The notes beneath the pieces were generated by a model. It was not told where the DNA came from. It saw nothing but the letters and a program-made list of their open reading frames with translations, and did not search any database. This document shows, in pieces, positions 62,164-64,000 of a stretch of 64,000 nt of DNA. Origin of the DNA: an uncultured Parabacteroides sp. (GTDB taxonomy: Bacteria > Bacteroidota > Bacteroidia > Bacteroidales > Tannerellaceae); assembly GCA_937894065.1 (NCBI GenBank), contig CALCST010000031.1:1-64000 (forward strand), in the 5' to 3' direction. Positions within the stretch are counted from its first letter, which is position 1, and every line of letters starts with the position of its first letter. The position numbers and the translations under genes were made by a program.

Positions 62164-62242
62164 GGTCCGGATGTATCTCCTCGTGGGGCCGTATATATTT
62201 CTGATTATTTACGGTCCCACGGCGACTTAGGTTCGGATGTAT
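62164..62242. other. Structured segment: direct repeats around a 12-bp hairpin
   Basis: GGTCCGGATGTAT (62164-62176) and GGTTCGGATGTAT (62230-62242) flank the hairpin CGTGGGGCCGTA / TACGGTCCCACG (stems 62182-62193 and 62210-62221; one G-U pair). The G/C content is far above its surroundings. I can not assign a function; it may be a dispersed repeat or an RNA. Confidence 0.6.
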
Positions 62243-62361
62243 TTTTGAGGAAATATAACCCGGTAAATATTCTGTAATTTAGGTCATTTTTTCTGTATTT
62301 CATCTACCATAAAAAATCTATCTTTTCCGAACTTTGCTATAACAAATTAATCTTATAAGCT

Positions 62362-62904
62362 ATGGTAAAGAAAGTCCTGATTTTATCATCCAGTCCTCGC
62401 CGCAATGGCAATTCAGATTCGTTGGCAAATGAATTTATGCGAGGAGCAATTGATGCCGGAAATGTTGTGGAAAAAATTTTCCTCAGAGACAAATCAATAC
62501 ATCCATGTTTAGGTTGCAGCGTATGTAGCAAAGATAAAAAGCCATGCCCACAAAAAGACGATGCTGCTGAAATAATAGAAAAGATGTTGCAAGCCGACAC
62601 TATAGTAATGGCAACACCTGTATATTTCTATTCAATGAGCGCTCAAATGAAAACGTTAATTGACCGTTGCTGTGGACCATATACAGAAATGAAAAACAAA
62701 GATTTCTATTTTCTGGCAGCTGCTGCAGAAGACGATCCAAGCATTATGGACAGAATCATAGTAAGCTTCAAAGGTTTCCTGGATTGTCTGGAAAATCCTA
62801 CAATCAAAGGCTCTGTATTCTGCGGAGGTGTTTGGCTTCCAGGTGAGATAAACGGAAAGCCTGCTTTAAAAGAAGCATATGAAATGGGAAAGAATATAAA
62901 ATAA
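62362..62904 (+). CDS. Flavodoxin-like NAD(P)H-dependent oxidoreductase
   Basis: A 180-aa cytoplasmic flavoprotein. N-terminal LSSSPRRNGNSDSLANEF is the FMN-phosphate loop of the NADPH-dependent FMN reductase family; MATPVYFYSMSAQMKTLIDRC lines the flavin. The segment CLGCSVCSKDKKPC (about residues 50-63) carries several Cys typical of the iron-sulfur flavoprotein branch, though compact spacing of a 4Fe-4S site is not certain. It is followed by an acetyltransferase gene 14 bases on. Substrate unknown. Confidence 0.88.
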   Translation: MVKKVLILSSSPRRNGNSDSLANEFMRGAIDAGNVVEKIFLRDKSIHPCLGCSVCSKDKKPCPQKDDAAEIIEKMLQADTIVMATPVYFYSMSAQMKTLIDRCCGPYTEMKNKDFYFLAAAAEDDPSIMDRIIVSFKGFLDCLENPTIKGSVFCGGVWLPGEINGKPALKEAYEMGKNIK

Positions 62905-62918
62905 AATCTAGCTGTAAT

Positions 62919-63485
62919 ATGACTTTGGAAGAATTTATTGAGCATGTCAAAGCAGGGAAACCGCTTGACAATGATGATATTTATGCTCTAATGAACGAGA
63001 AGAGCGAAGAAGCACGCAAAATAACTTTCGAGCTTAACAGTGGTTATCATACACAGGAAGAAATTCGCAAATATATTTCCATTCTAACCGGAAAGGAAAT
63101 AAATGAAACACTGCGTGTTTTCCCTCCGTTTTATACTGATTTCGGAAAAAATATCACAATTGGGAAAAATGTATTCATAAACGCTTGTTGCCATTTCCAG
63201 GACCACGGAGGAATAGTGCTGGGAGATGATTGTCTGATTGGGCATAATGTTGTTTTCGCAACATTAAATCATAGTCTTGACCCTGAAAAACGAGCGTCGA
63301 TGATTCCTGCTCCAATCATTGTCGGTAAAAAGGTTTGGATTGGCTCTAATTCAACAATCCTGCAAGGTGTAACCATAGGTGATAATTCAATAGTTGCTGC
63401 AGGTTCAGTCGTAACCAAAGATGTTCCGGCAAATACAATTGTCGGTGGAGTTCCGGCAAAAGAAATAAAGAAAATCAATCAATGA
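62919..63485 (+). CDS. Sugar O-acetyltransferase (maltose/galactoside acetyltransferase type)
   Basis: A 188-aa cytoplasmic left-handed beta-helix enzyme using acetyl-CoA. N-terminal helical cap (DDIYALMNEKSEEARKIT), then the hexapeptide coil with VFPPFYTDFGKNITIGKNVFINACCHFQD and the catalytic-site His in ATLNHSLDPEKR. The end GDNSIVAAGSVVTKDVPANTIVGGVPAKEIKKI is standard for LacA/Maa. It forms an apparent operon with the flavodoxin-like gene. The acceptor sugar is unknown. Confidence 0.92.
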   Translation: MTLEEFIEHVKAGKPLDNDDIYALMNEKSEEARKITFELNSGYHTQEEIRKYISILTGKEINETLRVFPPFYTDFGKNITIGKNVFINACCHFQDHGGIVLGDDCLIGHNVVFATLNHSLDPEKRASMIPAPIIVGKKVWIGSNSTILQGVTIGDNSIVAAGSVVTKDVPANTIVGGVPAKEIKKINQ

Positions 63486-63585
63486 TTGTATTAATAATTT
63501 AAGTTTCATCGGTTTTTAGCTTCCGGACAATAAGCGATAAAGAGTCCGGCAAAGTAAAAGCCCGAGAAACTATAGTCCATAATCA

Positions 63586-63627
63586 TTGAGTTTTCCCAAG
63601 TTTTACGACTTGGGAAAACTCAATTTA
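63586..63627 (+). terminator. Hairpin terminator at the end of acetyltransferase and ade genes
   Basis: TTGAGTTTTCCCAAG pairs perfectly with CTTGGGAAAACTCAA around an eight-base loop, followed by TTTATT. It overlaps the ade stop codon (63620-63622). Confidence 0.82.
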
Positions 63628-64000
63628 TTACATCTACAAAATCAAAACGCGAAACATCAACCAAACCTTTATCTGTTAGTTTCAGTTCCGGAATAACCGG
63701 TAATGCCATAAATGCCATGGTTATAAACGGGGCTTTCAATTTACATCCAAGACTCTTTGTTTTGGCATTAATACGATTATAGTTTTCGGCAATAGTATTT
63801 GCCGGTTCATGTGACATGAGACCTGCAACCGGTAGCGGAAAAATATCTGTTTCATCATCCGAAACAACGCCTACACCGCCTTTATATCCAATCAGAGCGT
63901 TAATGATTTTCACTAAATACTGGTCTGAAGAACCTATAGCCACAATATTATGACTGTCGTGAGCAATTGTTGCACCGATGGCTCCATTGCTGATATTGAA
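63620..64000 (-). CDS. ade: Adenine deaminase, C-terminal part (runs off the window)
   Basis: The reading frame is open to the window edge. It translates GAIGATIAHDSHNIVAIGSSD followed by IFPLPVAGLMSHEPANTIAE and SLGCKLKAPFITMAFMALPVIPELKLTDKGLVDV, the characteristic end of microbial adenine deaminase (adenine to hypoxanthine). About 126 residues are visible; the start and metal-binding domain lie beyond 64000. The stop codon TGA is inside a terminator hairpin. Confidence 0.9.
   Translation of the reverse strand, partial: FNISNGAIGATIAHDSHNIVAIGSSDQYLVKIINALIGYKGGVGVVSDDETDIFPLPVAGLMSHEPANTIAENYNRINAKTKSLGCKLKAPFITMAFMALPVIPELKLTDKGLVDVSRFDFVDVIN

Larger units (their letters stand above)
61805..62361. 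other. Divergent gap between porP and the flavodoxin-like gene
   Basis: 557 bases: porP leader, a full-length GTTGACAAG repeat (61872-62034), an unusual structured segment with direct repeats and a strong hairpin (62164-62242), and the leader of the flavodoxin-like gene. A 41-codon frame at 62102-62233 runs through the structured segment and is not called a gene. Confidence 0.7.

Noticed and set aside
62102..62233. A 41-codon frame upstream of the flavoprotein gene
   Set aside because: It runs through the hairpin and the direct repeat; no family resemblance and no promoter close by.

Overview
The window is AT-rich chromosomal DNA of a Bacteroidales bacterium (Bacteroidota). Evidence: a SusC/SusD pair, a type IX secretion (T9SS) operon porP-gldK-gldL-gldM-gldN with a distant porX, signal-peptide glycosidases (GH36, GH3, GH29), and many promoters of the Bacteroidota type (TTTG, 19-20 bp, TAnnTTTG). 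The genus cannot be fixed from the sequence alone. Gene order such as U32 protein/thioesterase/dprA, dapB/lepB/lepB-like/WbqC and DUF4271/hemD/rnpA/yidD/TatD is typical chromosomal housekeeping order.

Layout. 0-7 kb: Na+/alanine symporter, PiT phosphate permease with a PhoU-like tail, GH36 alpha-galactosidase, flavin-reductase-like protein. 7-14 kb: U32 protein, thioesterase, dprA, porX, NhaP2-type antiporter. 14-24 kb: transglutaminase-like lipoprotein, zinc-type binding protein and ATPase without a permease, PLDc_N protein, epimerase, a truncated WYL regulator joined to a possible PD-(D/E)XK nuclease, two GIN-domain (DUF2807) proteins, dusB. 24-35 kb: GH3 glucosidase, outer-membrane barrel, membrane-bound AraC regulator, dapB, two signal peptidase I paralogs (the second lacks the catalytic Lys), WbqC protein, then the DUF4271-hemD-rnpA-yidD-TatD operon. 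35-48 kb: SusD/SusC, MscS channel, FlK-like thioesterase, M16 protease, a candidate small RNA, GH29 fucosidase. 48.3-54.2 kb: an integrated element of about 5.8 kb. 54-64 kb: tRNA, prfB with its +1 frameshift, the T9SS operon, flavodoxin-like protein, acetyltransferase and the C-terminal part of adenine deaminase.

The most unusual part is the 48.3-54.2 kb element. It sits in a CAT-anticodon tRNA gene between 45-bp direct repeats, with a duplicated 22-bp motif inside each end. It encodes a tyrosine integrase, a serine recombinase, a Rep_trans-like replication protein, a small NUMOD3-like protein, an Xre repressor and an excisionase-like protein, but no visible capsid, conjugation or relaxase gene. 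Its cargo is an outer-membrane barrel related to a barrel gene elsewhere in this chromosome, plus a lipoprotein. They are read from a promoter whose spacer holds a perfect 14-bp palindrome, divergent from the repressor, which looks like a lysogeny-type switch.

Three intergenic arrays of spaced palindromes stand out: four copies at exactly 21-bp period (13.73 kb) and two related arrays of four copies at exactly 23-bp period (24.09 and 41.03 kb), all between divergent genes. A family of at least 14 intergenic hairpin repeats built on GTTGACAAG / CTTGTCAAC is spread over the chromosome part and absent from the integrated element.
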